Assembly: GCF_001650405.1 (NCBI RefSeq)
Contig: NZ_LWCU01000010.1
Span: 20,778 to 84,777 of the forward strand
DNA length: 64,000 nucleotides
Direction of reading: 5' to 3'
Source of the DNA: Microbacterium sp. H83
Lineage (GTDB): Bacteria > Actinomycetota > Actinomycetes > Actinomycetales > Microbacteriaceae
Position numbers and translations under genes: made by a program. Shown one piece after another: positions 9,538 to 16,919 of this stretch; the first letter of the stretch is position 1; every line of letters begins with the position of its first letter. A model generated the notes under the pieces. It was given only the letters and a program-made list of their open reading frames with translations, searched no databases and was not told where the DNA came from.

Positions 9538-10752
9538 ATGAGTCGATTGACGCCTGATCAGCTGACAGAGCGTGCCGATGCGATCGGGCGCCTCGGAGCG
9601 TTGGAGGCACACGGATTCTTCGGCGGGCACACCTCGGAGGGCCATGCGGTGCGGGTTGTGTTCCGCAAGGGGCGGCGGTTCGATGACCTTGTGCTGTTCC
9701 AGCGCGATGAGGGTGGTTTATCGGGTGTCGGTGCTCCCCCGGGGGGTGAGTTCCGGGTGCTGGACGCCTGGAACTTCCTCATCCCCTCCGAGTGGGGCCC
9801 GGTCGTGGTCCAGGACCGTATCCTTCCCACGGCGTTCGCGGACCCGGTCGCCTGGGTGAGGTCAGTGACGGGAAGCGTCGAGATCCCTGAATGGGGCGTC
9901 GACAAGCCGTCGCGATCGTTGATGGAGGACGACCGATTCTGGTCGTTGATCGACCTGCTCGGCGGATCGCTGGAGGACGAGGCGATCGCCGAGCTGTCCG
10001 ACGCGTTGGAGGCGTTGGAGTACCCGGACATCGTCCGCTTTCGAGACACGCTCGTCGCACGCCTGCGCGAGCTCGATCATCCCCTCAACACCGTCGGATC
10101 GGGGGACGGCGACGAGCGGGTGATCAGTGCGGACGCGTCGTTGTACTACCGGTGCGAGATCGTCGCGGCCGGGCGAGACGTGTTCCGTGATCATCTCGAG
10201 CACCCCCGGCCCGGTGAGGGCCTCGCGGGCACGGACGGGGAGGCGCTGCTCGGGATCGCAGAGGACGCCTCGGTCAGCAGGATGCCGGCACCCGAAGTGT
10301 CGATCGAGACCGGAACGAACCCTCAGCACTGGCCTGATGCGCCCGAACCACCGCGCGATCCGTCCACGACGATTCCGAGCCCCGGCCCCTTCTCGTACGA
10401 CATCCAGATCTCCCGACTGCGCCTTGCTCCGCCGAGTCTGCGGGCGCATATCGTGTGGACGGCCTACGCGACGACCGCCGAGGGGACGGTGCGTGAAATC
10501 ATGGGCTGCGTCGCACAGGGGACTGTCGCAGCGGCCCGTGAAGAAGTCATCGCCTACGTCCGATCGATACTGCGTGCAGACGAAGTCCTCTACCCTGACG
10601 TGGTCGTCTATCGCCCGGGAATCGACGGAGTCGCGAACGGTAATCAGTTGTCTGGGGTGACTCGCCGCAGTCGACTGAGCATGGACGAATACGTCCAGAG
10701 GTACTACACGGGTGAATTGCTCCCGCCCGGGCTGCAGAAAGCGGGCGAATAA
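9538..10752 (+). CDS. Probable immunity protein with DUF4240-like domain
   Basis: 404 residues. ATG 9538 is chosen because AGGAG lies just upstream, overlapping the end of the toxin gene. A central region (about 120-220) resembles DUF4240: DRFWSLIDLLGG, then alternating helices and YYRCEIVAAGRDVFRDHLEHP. The N-terminal 110 residues and the C-terminal 120 residues (IMGCVAQGTVAAAREEVIAY) are not recognised. No signal peptide or membrane span is seen, so it should be cytosolic. Immediate linkage behind an Rhs toxin tip is the main argument for immunity. The domain itself does not prove it. Confidence 0.6.
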   Translation: MSRLTPDQLTERADAIGRLGALEAHGFFGGHTSEGHAVRVVFRKGRRFDDLVLFQRDEGGLSGVGAPPGGEFRVLDAWNFLIPSEWGPVVVQDRILPTAFADPVAWVRSVTGSVEIPEWGVDKPSRSLMEDDRFWSLIDLLGGSLEDEAIAELSDALEALEYPDIVRFRDTLVARLRELDHPLNTVGSGDGDERVISADASLYYRCEIVAAGRDVFRDHLEHPRPGEGLAGTDGEALLGIAEDASVSRMPAPEVSIETGTNPQHWPDAPEPPRDPSTTIPSPGPFSYDIQISRLRLAPPSLRAHIVWTAYATTAEGTVREIMGCVAQGTVAAAREEVIAYVRSILRADEVLYPDVVVYRPGIDGVANGNQLSGVTRRSRLSMDEYVQRYYTGELLPPGLQKAGE

Positions 10753-10826
10753 GCGCCGGTCGGCCGATGGTCATCGAGGACGATAAGGGGAGGTTCAGCA
10801 GTGGATGAAGAGATGGGGGGAGAGTG

Positions 10827-10937
10827 ATGACGCCAAGCGACGCTACGGCCCTCTTCACCTCGCTGAGTGACGTTCATGGCCAAGGGCCTCTTGAAAGCGG
10901 GCTGTGGTGCTCAAGCGGGGTGGGGGTGGTGAAGTGA
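10827..10937 (+). CDS. Small unknown ORF, 36 residues
   Basis: ATG 10827 follows a purine-rich GGGGGAGAGTG stretch that could serve as an RBS. It encodes 36 residues starting MTPSDATALFTSLSDVHG. The stop overlaps a following GTG (10934). No domain is recognised. The opening resembles the N-terminus of a larger small protein cut short by a frameshift. It is probably a remnant inside the decaying Rhs-associated patch. Confidence 0.3.
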   Translation: MTPSDATALFTSLSDVHGQGPLESGLWCSSGVGVVK

Positions 10938-11106
10938 TCAATCCTGGGATCATCTTGCCGACGCCTCCGCTGGCACTCAGCCTCCAAGAGCTACTCGAGT
11001 GTTGGGCGTTGGGTTCGTGCCGTTCGGGCTTTGGGTCATCGGCGGCGCGATAGTGGCGTTAGTACAGCACCTCGGCTCGCACCGCCTCAATGAGTGCCTC
11101 CGGTGA
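10934..11106 (+). pseudogene. Frameshifted small membrane protein remnant
   Basis: From GTG 10934 one frame reads VINPGIILPTPPLALSLQEL and then loses sense. From about 10999 the neighbouring frame reads a clear membrane segment (VLGVGFVPFGLWVIGGAIVA, ending at TGA 11104). The two halves look like one short membrane protein split by an indel. Rhs loci often keep several small orphan immunity genes, so this may be one. That is inference. Confidence 0.4.
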
Positions 11107-11136
11107 AGTGCGCGGTCTGCTCTGCCGATCCGAAAT

Positions 11137-11343
11137 GACGCCGGACAGGCTGCCGGAAACACGCTTCGGTATCAGACGACGGCGTTCAACCGTATTGAGA
11201 TCGGGCTGACGAACGGCGAGCTGTGGCGGTTCACCATCGTTCCGTTCAACGGCTCAGGCATGCGCGGCGCAACAGTGGACGAAGCGCTTTCCGTCATCGC
11301 CGGTCTGGACCGGGCGCGCGAAGACGCCGGGCAGGGCGGGTGA
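11137..11343 (+). pseudogene. Rhs-cassette-like remnant without a start codon
   Basis: A 69-codon open frame with no credible start. Its first codons (DAGQAAGNTLRYQ) resemble the Rhs core word DDTGQVAGNTLWHQ at about 8850-8880, also at the DNA level. It then reads FNRIEIGLTNGELWRFTIVP and EALSVIAGLDRARED, like the end of a small cytosolic beta-rich domain. It stops at TGA 11341, 17 bases before the next gene. Best read as a recombination scar of a former Rhs tip or immunity gene. Confidence 0.35.
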
Positions 11344-11360
11344 CGCCCTACACTCAGCGA

Positions 11361-12539
11361 GTGAGCGCGACGCGACGGCGGTGGGGAGCGGGGACGACCA
11401 TCGTCCTGGCGCTGATCGCCGCTGCGGTGGTCTGCATCGTCTCCGGCATCCTTCCCCGAGCGGATGCCGGTGCGCTGGGCGCTCGCATCGCGCCGGTGCT
11501 CGGGTTCGTCGTCGCGATCACGATCGTCGCCGAACTCGCCCGTGACGCGGCGGTGTTCGATGTCGTCGCGCAGCGCCTCGCCCGGTGGGGCCGCGGCAGG
11601 GTGGTGCTCCTCTGGGTGGCGGTCGTCGCCCTCGCGGTCGTGAGCACGGTGTTCCTGTCGCTCGACACCACCGCGGTGATCGTGACACCCGTGGTCGTCG
11701 TGCTCGCGCAGAGCGTCGGCATCCCGCCGCTGCCCTTCGCGCTCGTGACCGTGTGGCTGGCGAACACGGCATCCCTCGCTCTGCCGGTCTCGAACCTCAC
11801 CAATCTGCTGGCGGCGCGCGCCATCGGCGACGACCCCGTCTCGTTCCTCGCGCTGAGCTGGGCGCCGACCCTCGTCGGAGTGCTCGTCCCCGTGCTGATC
11901 CTCACGCTGCGCCACCGACGCACGCTGTTCACGACGTACCGCCCGCCGTCGGGCGGCGCGGTGTCCGACCGCATCCTGTTCTGGGGAGCATCCGGCGTCC
12001 TCCTCGTGCTCATGCCGGTGCTCGCTCTGACCCATGACGTGTGGATACCCGCGACAGCCGCCGCGATCGTCCTCATCGTGCTGTTCGGCATCCGTCGTCG
12101 ACACGTGCTGCGCCTGTCGCTCGTGCCCTGGCAGGCGATCGGGCTCGCGACCGCGCTGTTCGTCCTCGTCGAGACCGCGCACGCCACCGGGATCCTCGAC
12201 GTGCTCGCCGTGCTCGCGACGGAGGGCCACACGATCCCCGAGCTGCTGCGGCTCTCCGCTGCCGGCGCGCTCGCCGCGAACGCGGTGAACAACCTGCCCG
12301 CGTACCTGATCCTCGAGCCCGCGGCCGGCGACCCGGTCGCGCTCATGGCACTGCTCATCGGCGTGAACCTCGGCCCGCTCGTCACGCCGTGGGCGTCGCT
12401 CGCGACCCTGCTGTGGCACCACCGCGTCGTCTCGCTCGGCGTCGAGATCCGCTGGGGAAGCCTCATGCTCTGGGGTGCGATCGTCGCGGTGCCGACCGTG
12501 CTCGCCGCGACCCTCGTGCTCGCGCTGGTGGCCGGCTGA
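11361..12539 (+). CDS. ArsB/NhaD-type (ion-transporter superfamily) permease
   Basis: 392 residues from GTG 11361, chosen because TACACT (11349-11354) lies 6 bases before it, the spacing of a leaderless promoter. About ten membrane segments. The two family half-repeats show as DTTAVIVTPVVVVLA with ANTASLALPVSNLTNLL, and NAVNNLPAYLIL near the C-terminus. These Asn-rich re-entrant motifs are typical of ArsB-like permeases, which export arsenite or exchange cations. No arsR or arsC is nearby, so arsenite is unproven. It converges on the acetyltransferase gene. Confidence 0.75.
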   Translation: MSATRRRWGAGTTIVLALIAAAVVCIVSGILPRADAGALGARIAPVLGFVVAITIVAELARDAAVFDVVAQRLARWGRGRVVLLWVAVVALAVVSTVFLSLDTTAVIVTPVVVVLAQSVGIPPLPFALVTVWLANTASLALPVSNLTNLLAARAIGDDPVSFLALSWAPTLVGVLVPVLILTLRHRRTLFTTYRPPSGGAVSDRILFWGASGVLLVLMPVLALTHDVWIPATAAAIVLIVLFGIRRRHVLRLSLVPWQAIGLATALFVLVETAHATGILDVLAVLATEGHTIPELLRLSAAGALAANAVNNLPAYLILEPAAGDPVALMALLIGVNLGPLVTPWASLATLLWHHRVVSLGVEIRWGSLMLWGAIVAVPTVLAATLVLALVAG

Positions 12540-12551
12540 TCCGGCAGCGGC

Positions 12552-13133
12552 TCAGCGCGCGGGCCACTCCTCCGCGAGGATGCCGTAGTTCATCCCGTCC
12601 AGCCATGCCCCCGATCGGTGCAGCGCCGTCTTGCGACTGAACTCCTCGCGGCGCATGCCGAGACGCTCCATCAGACGCCAGGACGGCTCGTTGTCGGCGA
12701 AGCATCCGGCGTGCACTCGTCGCAGCCCCAGCGGGCCGAAGCAGACGTCGATGACCGCCCGGATCGCCTCGGTCGCATAGCCGCGGCCGGTGTGCGCCGG
12801 ATCGAGCACCCAGCCGAGTTCGGCCTCGACGGCCTTGGCCTGATCGGCCACCTCGAGCTGCGCCCATCCGTCGCCGATCCGGATCATGACATCGCCGATC
12901 GGGACCGGGTCGGCGCCGCTCTCGGCCCGTAGCTCGACGATGTGCATCGACGCGAGTCGGTCGGGGTCGCGGTAGCGGTCGCGGAACGCCTCGAGGGTGT
13001 CGGGCGCGAGTCCGAGCCACCGGTTGACCTCGGGCAGGCGTCGCCACTCCCACATCGCGTCGATGTCGGGTTCGGTCATCGGGCGGATCTGCAGGCGCGC
13101 GGTGCGCACGGGCCAGACGGGGGCAGCGGTCAT
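12552..13133 (-). CDS. RimJ/RimL-type GNAT acetyltransferase
   Basis: 193 residues. It opens with TARLQIRPMTEPD, the usual RimJ/RimL start, and has the acetyl-CoA loop ELGWVLDPAHTGRGYATEAI and the closing NEPSWRLMERLGMRREE. It probably acetylates a protein N-terminus, an amine metabolite or an antibiotic; the substrate is unknown. The ATG at 13133 lies 6 bases from a TAGGCT box (minus strand, 13140-13145), so the transcript is probably leaderless. Confidence 0.85.
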   Translation of the reverse strand: MTAAPVWPVRTARLQIRPMTEPDIDAMWEWRRLPEVNRWLGLAPDTLEAFRDRYRDPDRLASMHIVELRAESGADPVPIGDVMIRIGDGWAQLEVADQAKAVEAELGWVLDPAHTGRGYATEAIRAVIDVCFGPLGLRRVHAGCFADNEPSWRLMERLGMRREEFSRKTALHRSGAWLDGMNYGILAEEWPAR

Positions 13134-13174
13134 CGTCTCAGCCTAGAACCCCGCCCCGACGATCTCGCCGACGG

Positions 13175-15262
13175 TCAGCTCTCGGGCGGGCCCTCGGGCC
13201 GGTGCGCCCGGCGGCCGTTCACCACGACCGGGCGCCCGGCGCGCTCCTGACCCGGAAGCGGACGCGAGCGGCGGCCGTAGATGAGCTCCGAAGAGTCGAG
13301 CAGCCACGGCACGAGCGTGATCGACACGCCGTGCACGAGCATCAGCTGGTTGGCCATGCGCTTCGCGCGGCGGTTGTGCAGGAACGTCTCCCACCAGTGT
13401 CCGACGATGTACTGCGGCAGGTAGACGGTCACCACCGACGAGCCGTGCTTCTCGCGGTACTGCTTGATGAACTGCGCCACGGGCTGCGCGAACGACCGGT
13501 ACGGCGACTCGACGATCACCAGCGGGATGGGCACGAGGTGGTCGCGCCATTCCTTCTGGAGCGGAGCCACATCATCGGATGCCACGGCGACGTGCACCGC
13601 GATCGTCTTGCCGTGCTTCGCCGCGACGGCGTAGTCGATCGCCTTCACGACCGGCTTCTGCAGGCGGTTGACGAGCACGATCGCCAGGTCGCCGGTCGCG
13701 CCGAACTTCGTGGTGTCGTCGATCGCGATCTCGTGCTCGACGTCGCGGTAGTACCGCTTCACGCCCAGCATGAGGAACGCGAGGATCGGGATCGCGAAGA
13801 ACACCAGGTAGGCCCCGTGGGTGAACTTGGTGATCGTCACGATGAGGAGCACCGTGACGGTCATCGCCGCACCGAGCGAGTTGATGACGAGGCCCACCCG
13901 CGCCGAACGGCGGTCGGATGCCGAGGCGCCGTCGACACCCGATTCCGGCGTCGTCTCCTCCGGGCCGCGCAGCACGCGCCGCCAGTGGCGCACCATGCCG
14001 ATCTGGCCGAGCGAGAACGAGACGAAGACGCCGATGATGTACAGCTGGATCAGCGTCGTCAGCTTCGCCTGGAACACCACGAGCACGGCGATCGCCGCGA
14101 TGCCGAGCACGATCATGCCGTTCGAGAACACGAGACGGTCGCCGCGGGTGTTCAGCGACTTGGGCGCGTAGCCGTCGCGGGCGAGCACCGATCCGAGCAG
14201 GGGGAAGCCGTTGAACGCGGTGTTCGCCGCGAGAAGCAGCACGCACGCGGTCGCCGCCTGGATGATGAAGAACAGGATGCTGCCGCCGCCGAACGTCGCC
14301 GACGCGATCTGCGCCATGAGGCTGGGCTGCGGGGTCGAGCAGTCGAAGCCGACGAGGTCGCAGGGGTTCTCGGCGTAGTGCACGCCCGAGATCAGGGCGA
14401 GCGCGGTGAGCCCCGCGAACAGGCAGGCGGCGATCGATCCCATCAGCACGAGCGTCGTCTGGGCGTTGCGGACCTTCGGGGTGCGGAACGCGGGCACGCC
14501 GTTGGACACGGCCTCGACGCCGGTGAGGGCAGAGCATCCGCTCGAGAACGCGCGGAGGATGAGGAGGATCACGGCCGCCTGGCTGAGATCCTCGGCATGC
14601 ACCGCGAACTCGGCGCTCGACGCGACGGGCGCATCGCCCAGGATCGTGCGGAACAGGCCGGTCACGATCATGAAGCCGACCGAGCCGATGAAGACGTAGG
14701 TCGGGATCGCGAAGACCAGCGACGCCTCGCGCACGCCGCGGAGGTTCACGATGATGATGAGGATCACGAAGCCGACCGCCAGCTCCACGCGCAGGGGGTC
14801 GAGGCCGGGTACGGCCGAGATGATGTTGTCGACGCCCGACGAGACCGACACGGCGACCGTGAGCACGTAGTCGACGAGCAGGGCAGCGGCGACGATCACG
14901 CCGGGGATCTCGCCGAGGTTCTTCGAGGCGACCTCGTAGTCGCCGCCGCCCGAGGGATAGGCCTTGATCAGCTGGCGGTAGCTGAGCACGACGACGATGA
15001 GCAGGACCACCACGGCGATCGCGACGAGGGGAGTGAAGGAGAGGAAGGAGAGTCCGCCGATGAGGAGGATCATCACGAGCTCCTGCGGCGCGTAGGCCAC
15101 GGAGCTCAGCGCGTCGGAGGCGAAGATCGGCAGCGCCATCTTCTTGGGCAGCAGCTGATCGTCGACCTGTTCGCTGGTCAGCGGGTCGCCGATGAGGATG
15201 CGCTTGGCGAGCGGAGGAGCATCCGTGTTCTCGCGGGTTTCATCTGACACGTCCGGCGACAT
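13175..15262 (-). CDS. kimA: KimA-like APC-superfamily K+ transporter
   Basis: 695 residues: about 12 membrane segments (residues 40-500) and a cytosolic C-terminal domain of about 170 residues. The N-terminal half closely follows Bacillus KimA as I recall it: SDALSSVAYAP (Asp50, Tyr57), LLVDYVLTVAVS (Asp131, Thr135) and SSGCSALTGVEA (Thr247). The spacing Asp50-Tyr57-Asp131-Thr135 equals that of the KimA K+ ligands Asp36-Tyr43-Asp117-Thr121. KimA is a high-affinity K+/H+ symporter, controlled by c-di-AMP. General annotation would read amino-acid permease. The shared upstream motif with kdp supports a K+ role. Confidence 0.72.
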   Translation of the reverse strand: MSPDVSDETRENTDAPPLAKRILIGDPLTSEQVDDQLLPKKMALPIFASDALSSVAYAPQELVMILLIGGLSFLSFTPLVAIAVVVLLIVVVLSYRQLIKAYPSGGGDYEVASKNLGEIPGVIVAAALLVDYVLTVAVSVSSGVDNIISAVPGLDPLRVELAVGFVILIIIVNLRGVREASLVFAIPTYVFIGSVGFMIVTGLFRTILGDAPVASSAEFAVHAEDLSQAAVILLILRAFSSGCSALTGVEAVSNGVPAFRTPKVRNAQTTLVLMGSIAACLFAGLTALALISGVHYAENPCDLVGFDCSTPQPSLMAQIASATFGGGSILFFIIQAATACVLLLAANTAFNGFPLLGSVLARDGYAPKSLNTRGDRLVFSNGMIVLGIAAIAVLVVFQAKLTTLIQLYIIGVFVSFSLGQIGMVRHWRRVLRGPEETTPESGVDGASASDRRSARVGLVINSLGAAMTVTVLLIVTITKFTHGAYLVFFAIPILAFLMLGVKRYYRDVEHEIAIDDTTKFGATGDLAIVLVNRLQKPVVKAIDYAVAAKHGKTIAVHVAVASDDVAPLQKEWRDHLVPIPLVIVESPYRSFAQPVAQFIKQYREKHGSSVVTVYLPQYIVGHWWETFLHNRRAKRMANQLMLVHGVSITLVPWLLDSSELIYGRRSRPLPGQERAGRPVVVNGRRAHRPEGPPES

Positions 15263-15292
15263 TACGCCCGCTCACGGCGCGCATACGCGATC

Positions 15293-15341
15293 CTCACGGA
15301 ATCCCTACGCCCGGATGCGGCTCCCTAACGGAATCCCTACG
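15293..15341 (-). promoter_or_regulatory. Two candidate KdpE operators upstream of the KimA-like gene
   Basis: Plus-strand pairs CTCACG/CCTACG (15293 and 15304) and CTAACG/CCTACG (15325 and 15336) each have an 11-bp period. The pairs lie 32 bp, about three helical turns, apart. The proximal copy extends to GCGATCCTCACG exactly as ahead of kdp. The block lies 31-79 bases 5' of the ATG at 15262. Recognition by KdpE is inferred. Confidence 0.5.
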
Positions 15342-15356
15342 GGCGCTCGAGCGCCC
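15341..15356. terminator. Perfect palindrome at the 3' end of the SnoaL-like gene
   Basis: GGGCGCTCGAGCGCCC is a perfect 16-base palindrome, 7 bases beyond the stop of the gene ending at 15363. There is no T-tract. It probably limits read-through into the downstream promoter region. Confidence 0.5.
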
Positions 15357-15362
15357 GGTCGG

Positions 15363-15722
15363 TCAGTCCTCGTGCGGGCGCGGCATGTACCACTCGGTGA
15401 ACGCGGTCGCCCGACCGTCGGCATCCAGTCGCACGATCCAGAGATTCACGTAATCGCGCTCGGCCGGGTACTTCGTGCGCCCTTCGATCGCCACGAAGCC
15501 GTCGTCCTCGTGGACGACCCACCACTCGAACGACCAGGTGCCCGGCTCGTCGAGGTCTTCGAGCCACCCCTCCACGATGTCGGCCCGGCCGACGCGGGGT
15601 TCGGCGTCGGGGCTGGTGAGGTAGATCGCGTCGTCGCTGAACAGAGCGCCGATCTGATCCCGGTCGTTCGATCGCCATGCGTCGACGTACGCCGCCGTCC
15701 ACTTCTCTCCGGGAGTCGTCAT
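15363..15722 (-). CDS. SnoaL/NTF2-like domain protein
   Basis: 119 residues from ATG 15722, preceded by GGAG. It has the cone-shaped NTF2-like fold signature: KWTAAYVDAWRSNDRDQIGALFSDDAIYLTSP, then GRADIVEGWLEDL, FEWWVVHEDDGFVAIEGRTKY and a final WYMPRP. Members are small isomerases or ligand-binding proteins and many have no known substrate. No partner gene is evident. It stands divergent from the alarmone synthetase gene. Confidence 0.75.
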   Translation of the reverse strand: MTTPGEKWTAAYVDAWRSNDRDQIGALFSDDAIYLTSPDAEPRVGRADIVEGWLEDLDEPGTWSFEWWVVHEDDGFVAIEGRTKYPAERDYVNLWIVRLDADGRATAFTEWYMPRPHED

Positions 15723-15820
15723 GTGCTCCGTTCTAGACGCGAGCACGGCCCGGGTCAAGAGGCGTCCTTTCATCGAAGATCCACAGCCCATTCCGATCAC
15801 GAACGGATAACGTCGATCTC

Positions 15821-16519
15821 ATGACGTCCCTCCAGGTCACCGATGACGCGATCCAGCAGACTCGGGAGCTCCGTGACGAATTCCAGCGCTTCCTGAGGGA
15901 GTACGAGTTCGGGATGCGCGAGGTCGAGACCAAGATCGGCATCCTGCGCGACGAGTTCACCCACCACCACGCGTACAACCCGATCGAGCACGTCAAGAGC
16001 CGCCTCAAGACTCCGGACAGCATCGTCGAGAAGATCGCGCGCAAGGGCATCGCGGAGCCCGACTTCGAGCGCATCCGGTCGGAGATCACCGACATCGCCG
16101 GTGTACGCGTCACCTGCAGCTTCGTCGCCGATGTCTACCGGCTGTTCGACCTGCTCACCGCGCAGGACGACGTGACCGTCCGCACGGTCAAGGACTACAT
16201 CGCGACGCCGAAGGAGAACGGCTACAAGAGCCTCCACGCGATCATCGAGGTGCCGGTGTTCCTGTCGACCGGGGCGCTGTCGGTGCCGGTCGAGGTGCAG
16301 TTCCGCACGATCGCGATGGACTTCTGGGCCAGCCTCGAACACAAGATCTACTACAAGTTCTCCAACCAGGTGCCGTCGCACCTCGTCGAGAGCCTCACGG
16401 ATGCCGCCGAGGCCGCGGCCGAGCTCGACAGTCGCATGGAGCGTCTGCACCGCGAGGCGCACGGCGTGCCGCAGCGGCAGCTTCCCCCGCCCCCTCCTCC
16501 CCACATCGTGCAGGTCTGA
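15821..16519 (+). CDS. Small alarmone synthetase, RelQ/YjbM type
   Basis: 232 residues containing only a (p)ppGpp synthetase domain, with no hydrolase or TGS domain. Motifs: RLKTPDSIVEKIARKG, DIAGVRVTCSFVADVYRL, KDYIATPKENGYKSLH (pyrophosphate-acceptor site), PVEVQFRTIAMDFWASLEHKIYYK. It transfers pyrophosphate from ATP to GTP or GDP, independently of the ribosome. A C-terminal helix and a proline-rich tail (QLPPPPPPH) follow. The short intergenic gap to the divergent SnoaL gene carries both promoters. This is additional to the long Rel enzyme expected elsewhere in the genome. Confidence 0.9.
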   Translation: MTSLQVTDDAIQQTRELRDEFQRFLREYEFGMREVETKIGILRDEFTHHHAYNPIEHVKSRLKTPDSIVEKIARKGIAEPDFERIRSEITDIAGVRVTCSFVADVYRLFDLLTAQDDVTVRTVKDYIATPKENGYKSLHAIIEVPVFLSTGALSVPVEVQFRTIAMDFWASLEHKIYYKFSNQVPSHLVESLTDAAEAAAELDSRMERLHREAHGVPQRQLPPPPPPHIVQV

Positions 16520-16537
16520 TCCGGGCCGGCCGGAGTT

Positions 16538-16840
16538 GTGAACGACCCCGCGGCCTGTCAGCATCGACAGGTGGCGAAGACTCTGGAGCACACGGACGCG
16601 GCGATCGAGGTCGACCTCGACGATCTCCCCGGCTTCGACCGCGGCCGGCAGCGGTGCGAGTGCGACCACGGCGATGAGGAGGCGTACGCGCCGTGCGGCC
16701 GCAAGGCCAAGTGGCGCGTCTCCATCGACTGCGAGTGCGGCGAGAACCACCCCCGCACCGTCGAGATCCTGTGCTCCCGCTGCCTGCGCACGCTGCGCGC
16801 CTCCCAGAGCGCGGAGTCGATCACCGCGCGACCCCTCTGA
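16538..16840 (+). CDS. Cys-rich putative zinc-binding protein of unknown function
   Basis: 100 residues from GTG 16538 (GGAG just upstream); GTG 16571 is an alternative. After an acidic N-terminal part (TDAAIEVDLDDLPGF) come Cys clusters: CECDHGDEE, YAPCGRKAKWRVSIDCECGENHP and ILCSRCLRT. They suggest a small zinc ribbon or rubredoxin-like fold made of two Cys pairs plus extras. No family is recognised. It sits between the alarmone synthetase (18 bases upstream) and the molybdoenzyme (about 80 bases downstream), and could share transcripts with either. Confidence 0.65.
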   Translation: MNDPAACQHRQVAKTLEHTDAAIEVDLDDLPGFDRGRQRCECDHGDEEAYAPCGRKAKWRVSIDCECGENHPRTVEILCSRCLRTLRASQSAESITARPL

Positions 16841-16919
16841 CCGGCCGCGGCCCGGGATCCGATTCGCCCCCCGCTCCGAACAACCGCTGACCCCGGCGCC
16901 GGCGAACGAGGAGCAGACC

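Noticed and set aside
15271..15276. A further CTCACG as a third KdpE repeat before the KimA-like gene
   Set aside because: Its partner (ATTACG, 15261) has a 10-bp period and lies within the start codon, so it does not fit the other pairs.
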